Below are positions 1 through 7,020 of a stretch of 11,952 nt of DNA, piece by piece. The position numbers were made by a program, and so were the translations under genes. Within the stretch, counting starts at the first letter, position 1; each line of letters begins with the position of its first letter. The notes under the pieces were generated by a model that worked only from the letters and a program-made list of their open reading frames with translations, did not search any database and was not told where the DNA came from. The stretch is taken from positions 1 through 11,952 of the forward strand of contig JAUWOG010000023.1 of NCBI GenBank assembly GCA_030612305.1. Direction: 5' to 3'. Source of the DNA: Armatimonadota bacterium. Its GTDB lineage: Bacteria > Armatimonadota > Zipacnadia > Zipacnadales > UBA11051.

Positions 1-1
1 G

Positions 2-745
2 GGGCGACAGTTGGCACAACAGGCCAACTGCAGCGTCACGGGTTACTCAATTGGCGCGGAGGGGGAGGTAGTGGCTGGGGGGCTCCAGCTCTCCCCCTCC
101 GCATCGAGCTTCGCCTTGCATCTCGGCCGGCAGCGCCTCCCCGTGCGCACCGCCCTCATCGGCCGCTTCAATGTCTATAACTGCCTCGCCGCAGCCGCAG
201 CCTGCTACGCTCTCGGCCTTGACCCGGAGGCGATAGTGGCAGGTCTGGGATTGGTGAGCCATGTGGATGGCCGCTTCGAGCGTGTTGAGCTCGGCCAGCC
301 ATTCTCAATCATAGTGGACTACGCACACACGCCGGAGGCGCTTGCCAACGTCCTCAAAGCGGCCCGAGGCCTTGGCCCACAACGTCTCATCTGTGTTCTA
401 GGGTGCGGCGGCGATCGTGACCGCACGAAACGCAAGGGAATGGGCGCTATAGCAACTCAACTCGCCGACCTGTGTATCATCACCTCCGACAACCCCCGCT
501 CCGAGGACCCACAGGCAATCGTAGATGAGATCGCGGCCGGCATCACCGGGGGCGAGTTCCGCATTGAGGTGGATCGGCGACGAGCCATAGCTGAAGCAAT
601 CGGCATAGCACAACCCGGAGACCTTGTGCTCATAGCCGGCAAGGGCCACGAGACCTACCAGGAGTTCGCAGATTTCCGCATTGATTTCGACGACCGCGTC
701 GTTGCTGCAGAGGTACTGAGCGACCTCGGATACGGCGACCGGTGA
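2..745 (+). CDS. murE: UDP-MurNAc-tripeptide synthetase MurE, mDAP-adding, 5'-truncated by the window
   Basis: MurE is a cytoplasmic, ATP-dependent ligase that adds the third amino acid to UDP-MurNAc-L-Ala-D-Glu. The reading frame is open from base 2, so the gene starts before the window; 247 codons are seen of a family length near 490. The N-terminal domain and the P-loop are therefore missing from view. Visible are GRFNVYN (about residue 54 of the fragment), GRFERV (90), DYAHTP (106), DNPR (163) and GKGHETYQ (213). DNPR is the known signature for meso-diaminopimelate; lysine-adding enzymes differ there. A TTG at base 11 is not the true start, because it falls in the middle of domain 2 and the frame continues upstream. 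The gene ends in TGA, 25 nt before murF, which fits one operon. Six of its 18 Ile codons are ATA. Confidence 0.96.
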   Translation, partial: GRQLAQQANCSVTGYSIGAEGEVVAGGLQLSPSASSFALHLGRQRLPVRTALIGRFNVYNCLAAAAACYALGLDPEAIVAGLGLVSHVDGRFERVELGQPFSIIVDYAHTPEALANVLKAARGLGPQRLICVLGCGGDRDRTKRKGMGAIATQLADLCIITSDNPRSEDPQAIVDEIAAGITGGEFRIEVDRRRAIAEAIGIAQPGDLVLIAGKGHETYQEFADFRIDFDDRVVAAEVLSDLGYGDR

Positions 746-770
746 GTGGCGCGCTGAGGTTGGAGAGAAC

Positions 771-2129
771 ATGCTGGCAAGACTGAGCCAACTGCTTGAC
801 AAATGCAACTTCTCGCTCGCGGCGGAAGCCGAGGCCGATCCGGAACTCCTCGGCGTCAGCACAGATACGCGGGCGCTGCAGCCCGGCGAGCTCTTCGTCG
901 CGCTGGTCGGTGAGAACTTCGACGGACACGAGTTCATAGCTGAGGCGATACGCGGCGGCGCCGCTGCTCTTGTCGTCGAGGCGGGCCGCATTGACCCAGC
1001 CACCACCGGCGTGCCGGTCATCGAAGTCCCCTCCACAGTGGAGGCGCTCGGGGCCATTGGTCTATACTGGAGACGCCAGTGCCCTGCGCAGGTCATCGCC
1101 GTAACCGGCAGCGCAGGCAAGACGACGACAAAGGACATGATCGCATCTATCCTCGCCCGGGCAGGATCGGTGACCGTTACCGAAGCCACCGAGAACAACG
1201 AGATCGGTGTCGCCCAGACGCTGCTGCGCCTCAGCAAGCAGGACCACTTCTGCGTGCTCGAGTTCGGCATGAGAGGTGCCGGCGAGATTGACTACCTCGC
1301 GCGCATCAGTCAGCCCGACGTTGCGGTGATAACCAACATCGGCGAGGCCCACATCGGACGCCTCGGCTCCCGTGAAGCCGTTGCACAGGCGAAGGCCGAG
1401 ATACTGCACCGGCTGCAGCCGGATGACTACGCCGTGCTCAACGCAGACGATTTCTTCTTCAGCCTCCTGGCGGAACTGACTGGTGCACAGGTCGTATCCT
1501 TCGGCTTTGGCGACGCGGACGTCGCCGTGGCGGAGTTCACGCATCTGGGCCTGCGAGGTAGTCAGGTGACCTTCCGTGTGGGCGATGATCTCTTGCATAT
1601 CGAGCTTCAGGTTCCCGGCAGGCACAACGCCGCCAATGCTGCGGCCGCCGCCGCTGTGGGTTACGCCCTCCGAGTGGACCCGGCCCATATCGCGGCCGGT
1701 CTCAATGCGTTCACGGCACGGGACATGCGCAGTCAGGTCATCGAAGCACACGGATACACGGTCATCAATGACGCCTACAACGCGAGCCCGACATCGGTCC
1801 CACCCGCGCTCGAAGTCCTCGCCACAGCCGAGGGCCGCAAGCTATTCGTCTTCGGCGACATGCTCGAGCTGGGGGCCGCGGCCGAGGACGCGCACCGCCA
1901 CATCGGCCGCCTCGCCGCAGAGTGCCATGTGGACATTCTCATCGCCGTCGGAGAACTGGCAGCATTGGCGGCGAGTGAGGCGGACGCATTGGGAGTGCAG
2001 ACGCACAGGGCGCCGGACGCGGAAGCAGCCGCCAAGCTGATCCGTAGCATAGTCGCCCCGGGAGATACTATACTGGTGAAGGCTTCAAGGGGCATGTATC
2101 TGGAACGAGTGGTCGAGGTGCTGGTCTAA
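771..2129 (+). CDS. murF: UDP-MurNAc-tripeptide:D-Ala-D-Ala ligase MurF
   Basis: MurF adds D-Ala-D-Ala to UDP-MurNAc-tripeptide with ATP, completing the cytoplasmic pentapeptide precursor. The protein has 452 residues, the same length as I recall for the E. coli enzyme. In order are the N-terminal substrate-domain motif DTR (31-34), the P-loop TGSAGKTTT (112-120), ENNEIG (141), EFGMRG (164), ITNIGEAHIG (187), PGRHNAAN (282-289, adenine-contact motif), DAYNASP (334), FGDMLELG (361) and KASRGMYLE (437). All core Mur ligase elements are present. The ATG at 771 has a purine-rich Shine-Dalgarno (GGAGA, 762-766) at proper spacing. The stop TAA overlaps the mraY ATG by one base, so the two are likely coupled in translation. 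Confidence 0.97.
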   Translation: MLARLSQLLDKCNFSLAAEAEADPELLGVSTDTRALQPGELFVALVGENFDGHEFIAEAIRGGAAALVVEAGRIDPATTGVPVIEVPSTVEALGAIGLYWRRQCPAQVIAVTGSAGKTTTKDMIASILARAGSVTVTEATENNEIGVAQTLLRLSKQDHFCVLEFGMRGAGEIDYLARISQPDVAVITNIGEAHIGRLGSREAVAQAKAEILHRLQPDDYAVLNADDFFFSLLAELTGAQVVSFGFGDADVAVAEFTHLGLRGSQVTFRVGDDLLHIELQVPGRHNAANAAAAAAVGYALRVDPAHIAAGLNAFTARDMRSQVIEAHGYTVINDAYNASPTSVPPALEVLATAEGRKLFVFGDMLELGAAAEDAHRHIGRLAAECHVDILIAVGELAALAASEADALGVQTHRAPDAEAAAKLIRSIVAPGDTILVKASRGMYLERVVEVLV

Positions 2130-3091
2130 TGCTGACTTTGGCGATAGCGCTTCTGACAGCGGCAGTCATGAGCGGCGTGGCGACGGCGGCAGTCCTGCGG
2201 CAGTTGCAGCATCGCGGCGTGGGACAATCCGTGCGAGATGATGGCCCGGAGTCACATCTCGCGAAGGCGGATACGCCGACGATGGGCGGCTTGGCCATCA
2301 TCCCCACTATTATTGTAGTAGCCCTGCTCTCTGGCCATGCGCTCGGCCTCATCGGGGTGCGAGTGTACCTGGTTATAGCCGCGACCGTGGCCTACGCACT
2401 CGTGGGCCTGCTTGACGATCTGGCCAAGACGACCTCCGGGAAGCCGACCGGCTGGCTCGCCCGGTACAAGATACTCGCAGAGCTTCTTGTTGCCGTACTA
2501 TTCGTGGCGGGTGTCATCCATGCGACCGGGTCGGCAGGCACCCAGTGGCACTCGACTCTGCTCTGGCTGTGGGCTCCCTTGGGCGTCTTTGTCGTGGTGG
2601 GCGGAGCTAACGCCGTGAATCTGACTGACGGGCTCGACGGGCTGGCTGCCGGTCTGACCGCTATCTGCGCGACGACGCTGGCAGTCATCCTCCACATCGC
2701 CGGCGACACGGAGATGGCTCTCGTGGCGGCAGTGGTCGCAGGCGCATCCGCAGGCTTCCTCTGGCTCAACGCGCATCCGGCCCAAATCTTCATGGGCGAT
2801 GTCGGGAGTCTCGGCCTGGGGGCTGCGATAGCTGCGATAGCTGTCATGGGGCGCGTCGAGTGGCTGTTCGCGCTCACCGCGGCCGTCTTTGTCTGGGAAG
2901 CCCTCTCGGTGATAATCCAGGTCGTCTATTTCAAGCGCACCGGCGGCAAGCGCGTCTTCAAGATGGCGCCCTTTCATCACCACCTCGAGCTTTCCGGCTG
3001 GGCGGAGCCGACCGTGGTACTCCGCCTCTGGCTCGTGGGAGCAGCGTGCGCCTTGCTGGCCATCATCGTCGCAACAGGTGGTCTCCAGTGA
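2129..3091 (+). CDS. mraY: phospho-MurNAc-pentapeptide transferase MraY (lipid I synthase)
   Basis: MraY is an integral membrane enzyme that moves phospho-MurNAc-pentapeptide from UDP to undecaprenyl phosphate, giving lipid I. The protein has 320 residues, typical of the shorter MraYs. It has about ten hydrophobic segments. Key motifs are ADTPTMGG (47-54), the catalytic-site LLDDLAK (94-100, DDxxK), NLTDGLDGL (164-172), FMGDVGSLGLG (221-231, conserved Asp 224) and the HHHLE cluster (283-287). All active-site residues that I can check are kept. The ATG at 2129 shares its A with the murF stop and has a strong GAGGTG Shine-Dalgarno at 2115-2120, 8 nt upstream. The 3' end overlaps murD by 4 nt (GTGA). 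Confidence 0.98.
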   Translation: MLTLAIALLTAAVMSGVATAAVLRQLQHRGVGQSVRDDGPESHLAKADTPTMGGLAIIPTIIVVALLSGHALGLIGVRVYLVIAATVAYALVGLLDDLAKTTSGKPTGWLARYKILAELLVAVLFVAGVIHATGSAGTQWHSTLLWLWAPLGVFVVVGGANAVNLTDGLDGLAAGLTAICATTLAVILHIAGDTEMALVAAVVAGASAGFLWLNAHPAQIFMGDVGSLGLGAAIAAIAVMGRVEWLFALTAAVFVWEALSVIIQVVYFKRTGGKRVFKMAPFHHHLELSGWAEPTVVLRLWLVGAACALLAIIVATGGLQ

Positions 3092-4503
3092 GCTACTCTT
3101 CGACACAACGAGGTCTGCTTCCCGGGCGCGTGGCATCCGTGCCGATCCCACTCGGCGGCCTCCGCGTTGCGGTCTTCGGCATGAAGCGCAGCGGCCTTGC
3201 CGTCGCGGAGTTCCTCGCAGCCCGTGGCGCTATCGTCACAGTAGTTGACGAATCCAGTCCGGACAAGCTGGCTGACTCCCTCGACAGCCTCGGTTCCCTG
3301 CCTGTTGAGCCTGTTGCAGGAGTGAAGAGCTACGAGCAGTTCGGATCGCCTCAGCTTCTCGTGACCAGCCCGGCTGTGCCCTACGATCACCGGTTCCTGG
3401 CGGCCGCTCGCGCAGACGGCGTTCCGGTTATCGCTGAAATCGAACTTGCCTGGCGCTTCTGTGAGGTCCCGATGGTCGCCGTCACCGGCACCAACGGCAA
3501 GGGCACAGTCGTCACGCTAATCGGCGACATGCTGAAGCGCGGAGGCCGCCGCGTCGAGGTGGCCGGTAACATCGGCATCCCGCTCATATCGGTAGTCGGC
3601 GCTGCAGAAACACTCGACGTGATAGTGGCCGAGATAAGCAGCTTCCAGCTCGAGAACATCGAGCTTTTCCGCCCGTGGCTGGGCATGTTGCTGAATGTAT
3701 CGCCTGACCACCGCGATCGCCACCCTGACTTGCAGCAGTACGCGAGCATCAAGTCCCGCGTCTTCGGCAAGCAGGGCAACTGCGACCTGGCCGTACTCAA
3801 CATGGACGACGACCGGGTGGCGGAGTTAGCTCCCCAGTTGCGCGGCACTGTGCTCGGCGTATCGCTACATTCACAGAGCGCAGCCGGGCGTGTCGTTGAC
3901 GGCGACCTCATCGTCCAGCTTCCGATGGCGCAACCGCTGCATGTCTGCTCACGCAAGGACCTCCCCTTCGGAGGCGACCACAATGTCGCCAATGCTCTGT
4001 GCGCTTCGCTGGTGGCATCGGCCTGTGGTGTATCGGCGGATGCCATGCTGGAGGCGCTCCGGAAGCACGAGCGCCCGGCCCACCTCCTGCAGCTTGCCGG
4101 CGAGGTTGCTGGTGTCAGGTTCATTGATGACTCGAAGGCGACGAATCCGGCGGCCGCGATAGCGGACCTGAACGAGGTCGAGGGCCCGCTGATACTCATC
4201 GCCGGCGGCCTCAGCAAGGGCGTCAATCTGTCCGGCTTCGCGATAGCTGCCGCAGAGCGTGCCCGGCATCTCGTGCTCATCGGCGAGAGTGCTGCTGAGA
4301 TCGCCGCATCTGTCGGCAACGACACCGGCACCACCATGGCCGAGAGCCTCGAGCAGGCCGTGCGCACAGCTTTCGAGCTCGCCGAGCCCGGCGACACGGT
4401 GCTCCTTGCGCCGGCCTCTGCCTCCTTCGACATGTTCGACAGCATGGCCCACCGCGGCGAGGTCTTCTGCCGCACAGTTCGAGACCTTCCCCGCGAAGTC
4501 TGA
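3088..4503 (+). CDS. murD: UDP-MurNAc-L-Ala:D-Glu ligase MurD
   Basis: MurD adds D-glutamate to UDP-MurNAc-L-alanine with ATP in the cytoplasm. I chose the GTG at 3088: it overlaps the mraY stop as GTGA and has AGGTGG at 3075-3080. The frame is open back to 2860, but that part lies inside mraY. The protein has 471 residues. It shows an N-terminal Rossmann-like domain (FGMKRSG, 30), the P-loop GTNGKGT (134-140), AEISSFQLE (181), LNVSPDHRDRH (202), Lys 222 in the place of the carbamylated lysine, GGDHNVANA (295), FIDDSKATN (345), GGLSKG (373) and APASASFDMF (441) with HRG (455). Odd points: the P-loop is GKGT where most MurD have GKST or GKTT, and the usual HRxE segment reads HLLQ (332-335). 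In other respects it is clearly MurD. The gap to ftsW is 37 nt. Confidence 0.95.
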   Translation: MSYSSTQRGLLPGRVASVPIPLGGLRVAVFGMKRSGLAVAEFLAARGAIVTVVDESSPDKLADSLDSLGSLPVEPVAGVKSYEQFGSPQLLVTSPAVPYDHRFLAAARADGVPVIAEIELAWRFCEVPMVAVTGTNGKGTVVTLIGDMLKRGGRRVEVAGNIGIPLISVVGAAETLDVIVAEISSFQLENIELFRPWLGMLLNVSPDHRDRHPDLQQYASIKSRVFGKQGNCDLAVLNMDDDRVAELAPQLRGTVLGVSLHSQSAAGRVVDGDLIVQLPMAQPLHVCSRKDLPFGGDHNVANALCASLVASACGVSADAMLEALRKHERPAHLLQLAGEVAGVRFIDDSKATNPAAAIADLNEVEGPLILIAGGLSKGVNLSGFAIAAAERARHLVLIGESAAEIAASVGNDTGTTMAESLEQAVRTAFELAEPGDTVLLAPASASFDMFDSMAHRGEVFCRTVRDLPREV

Positions 4504-4540
4504 GCAAGCCCGGCGCAAGATGCAGAAGGGAGGACACGAC

Positions 4541-5701
4541 GTGGCAGCAGTACCAAGCGAGCAACCCTCCGAGAGATCTCTACGCCCCTTGCATGGCACG
4601 CTCCTCTCGCTCGTGTTCGGCATAGTCGTGCTCGGACTGGTATTCGTGTTCTCCGCCAGCTTCCCGACAGCCAGCAGGCCTCTGGCCGACGGCACTCCCG
4701 GCGATAGCTACCATTTCCTGCGCCTGCAGGCCGCGCACGCCATCATCGGCTTCCTGCTCGTCGTTGTCATCAGCCTGCTTCATCCCGTGACCATCGGCCG
4801 CGTCAGCGGTTCGCTTTTCCTTCTGACACTGGTGCTGACAGCGCTCACTCTCACGGGCATGAGCTTCGTCCGCTGCTCGCACGGGTCGTGCCGGTGGTTG
4901 CAGCTTGGCCCGTTCCGTCTCCAGCCATCCGAGTTCGCCAAGCTCGCGCTGATTCTCTACGTGGCGGCCAACCTCGCCAAAGGCCACCTCAACGCGCGCA
5001 ACTTCCGCAGCGTCGGCGCCAGAATTGCGCTGGCATCCCTGACGCTCATTGCAGTCATCTTCCTGCAGAAGGACCAGGGGATGGCCACTCTGATCGTGCT
5101 TATCACACTGGCGCTCTGCTACCTGGGGCATTTGCGCGGCTGGTGGCTGACGATGCTGACGCTCACTGCACTCGAGGCGGGCCTCATCGGTCTCATGATC
5201 GAGCCGTACCGATTGAAGCGCATACTCGCGTTCTTCGATCCGGTGCGCTATTGCAGCACATGGGGCTGGCAGATTCTGGTGATGAAGACTACGATAGCAC
5301 GCGGAGGCGTCGCTGGAGTCGGGCTCGCCCAGTGCCCTGAGAAGCTGTCCTACCTGCCGGAGCCTTACACCGACTCGATATTCTGCGTGGTGGCCAGCGA
5401 ATTCGGCCTCATCGGGGCTCTGGCACTGCTGGCTCTCATCGGAGCGATCGTCTTCTATGTCATGGAGATCGCCGCGGAGTCGCGGTCCAGAATCGGCTAT
5501 TTCATGGCCGCCGGAATCGGAATAATGCTTGCCCTCCAATCCCTCATCAACATCGGCGTCGCCGTACATCTCGTGCCCGTCACCGGCCTCACCTTGCCGT
5601 TCATAAGCTACGGTGGCAGCAGCCTTGTCGCGTGTATGGCCGGCATCGGCGTCGTCATGGCCGTGCATCGGCACGGCGGGTCCGGACAGAAGCAGAGGTG
5701 A
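4541..5701 (+). CDS. ftsW: septal peptidoglycan glycosyltransferase FtsW (SEDS family)
   Basis: FtsW is a multi-spanning SEDS glycosyltransferase that polymerises lipid II at the division septum, normally with a class B PBP. I chose the GTG at 4541 because GGGAGG (4528-4533) lies 7 nt upstream; an in-frame ATG at 4520 has no good Shine-Dalgarno. This gives 386 residues with about ten membrane segments. Motifs are LQPSEFAK (127-134), QKDQG (176), ARGGVAGVGLAQ (253), LPEPYTDSIF (272-281) with the catalytic Asp at 278, and TLPFISYGGSS (351-361). The usual TDF of the catalytic loop is TDS here. Two cysteines (112 and 117) lie just before the RW in a predicted outer loop. FtsW rather than RodA is favoured by the location between murD and murG. 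It ends 3 nt before murG. Confidence 0.95.
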   Translation: MAAVPSEQPSERSLRPLHGTLLSLVFGIVVLGLVFVFSASFPTASRPLADGTPGDSYHFLRLQAAHAIIGFLLVVVISLLHPVTIGRVSGSLFLLTLVLTALTLTGMSFVRCSHGSCRWLQLGPFRLQPSEFAKLALILYVAANLAKGHLNARNFRSVGARIALASLTLIAVIFLQKDQGMATLIVLITLALCYLGHLRGWWLTMLTLTALEAGLIGLMIEPYRLKRILAFFDPVRYCSTWGWQILVMKTTIARGGVAGVGLAQCPEKLSYLPEPYTDSIFCVVASEFGLIGALALLALIGAIVFYVMEIAAESRSRIGYFMAAGIGIMLALQSLINIGVAVHLVPVTGLTLPFISYGGSSLVACMAGIGVVMAVHRHGGSGQKQR

Positions 5702-5704
5702 CGT

Positions 5705-6820
5705 ATGAGGCGGGTCGTATTCGCAGGCGGGGGTACATCCGGGCATCTGGTGCCATCTATCGCCGTGGCCCAGACATTGCGCGAGTTGACCCCTGACATC
5801 GAGCTGCACTTCGTCACCTCGCGCCGCCCGCTGGACACCGAGATGCTCGCCGCACGTGGTTTCGAAGCGCATCCGATATCAGGCCGCGGAATGCCCTACG
5901 GCCTCTCCCCCGCTGCTGTGAGCAGCCTCTTTCATCTCGCGGCAGGTAGCTGCCAGGCTCTGCGCCTGCTCAGACGCATCCAGCCGGATGTGCTCCTTGC
6001 TACGGGTGGGTTCGTAGCCGCTTCCGTGGTCCCGGCCGCCCGCATCCTCCGCCTCCCGATCATGCTCCACGTATCTGACGTAATGCCCGATCGCGCCAAC
6101 CGCCTCCTCGCGCGCTGGGCCGACTGTGTCTCAATCGTGTCCGATGCGGCGGCCGGGACCTTCGCAGGTCGCCGCGTTGTAGTGACCGGCCAACCAGTCC
6201 GCCCGGAGATCCTCGCCGCCGATCCGCTCGCTGCGAGAGCGTCTCTACAGATACCCGACACCGGATTCGTCGTACTTGTGACTGGTGGTAGCCAGGGGGC
6301 TCAGAAACTCAACGAGGCGGTTGTCGCCGGCCTGCGGGATCTGCTCGCCATGCCGGACATCTACATCATCCACCTGACCGGCGCGGGCAAGCTCTCTCAG
6401 CCGGAAAACCTCGCTGGAATCGAGGGCGCGAGCACCCGCTACCACGTTGAACAACGGCGCGATGCCATGGCCCCGGTGCTGGCCGCTGCGGACATTGTCG
6501 TGACACGCGCCGGGGCCAACGGTCTGGCCGAAGCAAGCGCCTGGGGGCGGCCCATAGTCGCCGTCCCCTACCCCCACGCCGGTGCCCACCAGCAGCACAA
6601 CGCCCGGGTCTATGAACGAGCCGGAGCCGCAGTCGTCATTGACGACGCCGAGTTCACGGGGCCACGCCTTGTTGAAACTCTCACCCACCTGCGCGACCAG
6701 CCGGGCCGCCTCGAAGCGATGGCTCAAGCCGCCACGGACGTCGGTTCGCGCCACGCCGCAAGAGCGGTTGCCGATCGTCTGATGTCGCTTGTAGCTGCCC
6801 CTCAGGATACAGCTTCTTGA
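5705..6820 (+). CDS. murG: UDP-GlcNAc:lipid I N-acetylglucosaminyltransferase MurG (divergent)
   Basis: MurG is a peripheral membrane GT-B enzyme that adds GlcNAc to lipid I to form lipid II on the inner face. The protein has 371 residues. It shows the first glycine loop AGGGTSGHLVP (7-17), the second loop TGGFVAAS (100-107), the third loop TGGSQGAQKLN (193-203), the C-terminal donor site RAGANGLAEA (268-277) and VPYPHAGAHQQHNA (287-300). The loop that usually reads HEQN is HVSDVMPD (122-129). The His remains but the E, Q and N do not, which resembles a variant I recall from Chloroflexi-type MurG. GAGGTGA (5695-5701) lies 3 nt before the ATG and overlaps the ftsW stop, so translation is likely coupled. 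It is the last gene of the tightly packed block. Confidence 0.93.
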   Translation: MRRVVFAGGGTSGHLVPSIAVAQTLRELTPDIELHFVTSRRPLDTEMLAARGFEAHPISGRGMPYGLSPAAVSSLFHLAAGSCQALRLLRRIQPDVLLATGGFVAASVVPAARILRLPIMLHVSDVMPDRANRLLARWADCVSIVSDAAAGTFAGRRVVVTGQPVRPEILAADPLAARASLQIPDTGFVVLVTGGSQGAQKLNEAVVAGLRDLLAMPDIYIIHLTGAGKLSQPENLAGIEGASTRYHVEQRRDAMAPVLAAADIVVTRAGANGLAEASAWGRPIVAVPYPHAGAHQQHNARVYERAGAAVVIDDAEFTGPRLVETLTHLRDQPGRLEAMAQAATDVGSRHAARAVADRLMSLVAAPQDTAS

Positions 6821-6863
6821 TCGCCTCACACCACGTCCGGGTGCGTATTGGGGACGGCGGCAG

Positions 6864-6892
6864 TTGCCAAGTCGCGGTCATCGGGCTACAAT
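6864..6892 (+). promoter_or_regulatory. sigma70-type promoter upstream of murC
   Basis: A -35 box TTGCCA (6864-6869) and a -10 box TACAAT (6887-6892) are separated by exactly 17 nt. Each matches the sigma70 consensus at 5 of 6 bases. It lies in the 200-nt gap after murG, the first large gap of the cluster. It would start transcription near 6899 and leave a leader of about 120 nt before murC. I infer that murC, and perhaps the later genes, has its own promoter besides read-through from the operon. Confidence 0.6.
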
Positions 6893-6970
6893 CTAGGTCA
6901 TTCCCAGCGCTGACAGGAAACGACACCGCGTAGGTCGGGCTTCCAGCGCGACTCTAGATTAGGTGCGGGC

Positions 6971-6989
6971 CCTGCCTTTCCGAGGCGGG
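6971..6989 (+). promoter_or_regulatory. leader hairpin upstream of murC
   Basis: CCTGCCT (6971-6977) pairs with AGGCGGG (6983-6989) around the loop TTCCG: seven pairs, one of them G-T. No T-run follows, so it is not a normal intrinsic terminator. It hides the purine run GAGG (6982-6985), the best Shine-Dalgarno-like sequence in the leader apart from the GGAG at 7002-7005. A role in control of murC translation is possible but unproven. I do not recognise a known riboswitch class in this leader. Confidence 0.35.
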
Positions 6990-7020
6990 CTACAAATGCC
7001 CGGAGTTGACACCCATTCCA

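Noticed and set aside
398..1270. Long antisense open frame across murE and murF
   Set aside because: Low-complexity, Ser/Ala/Thr-rich translation with no known motif. Such frames are common opposite GC-rich genes.
2860..3087. Upstream extension of the murD frame to 2860
   Set aside because: This part lies inside mraY in another frame and has no MurD similarity. The GTG at 3088 has a stop-start overlap and a Shine-Dalgarno.
4259..4540. Upstream extension of the ftsW frame to 4259
   Set aside because: It overlaps the conserved C-terminus of murD, and the GTG at 4541 has a strong GGGAGG at ideal spacing.
4580..5872. 430-codon antisense open frame opposite ftsW
   Set aside because: The translation is polar and rich in His, Gln and Glu, as expected from the complement of a membrane protein gene. 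No domain is visible.
7006..7020. TTG at 7006 as the murC start
   Set aside because: GGAG touches the TTG directly, which leaves no spacing. The ATG at 7021 gives a family-like N-terminus. It cannot be fully excluded.
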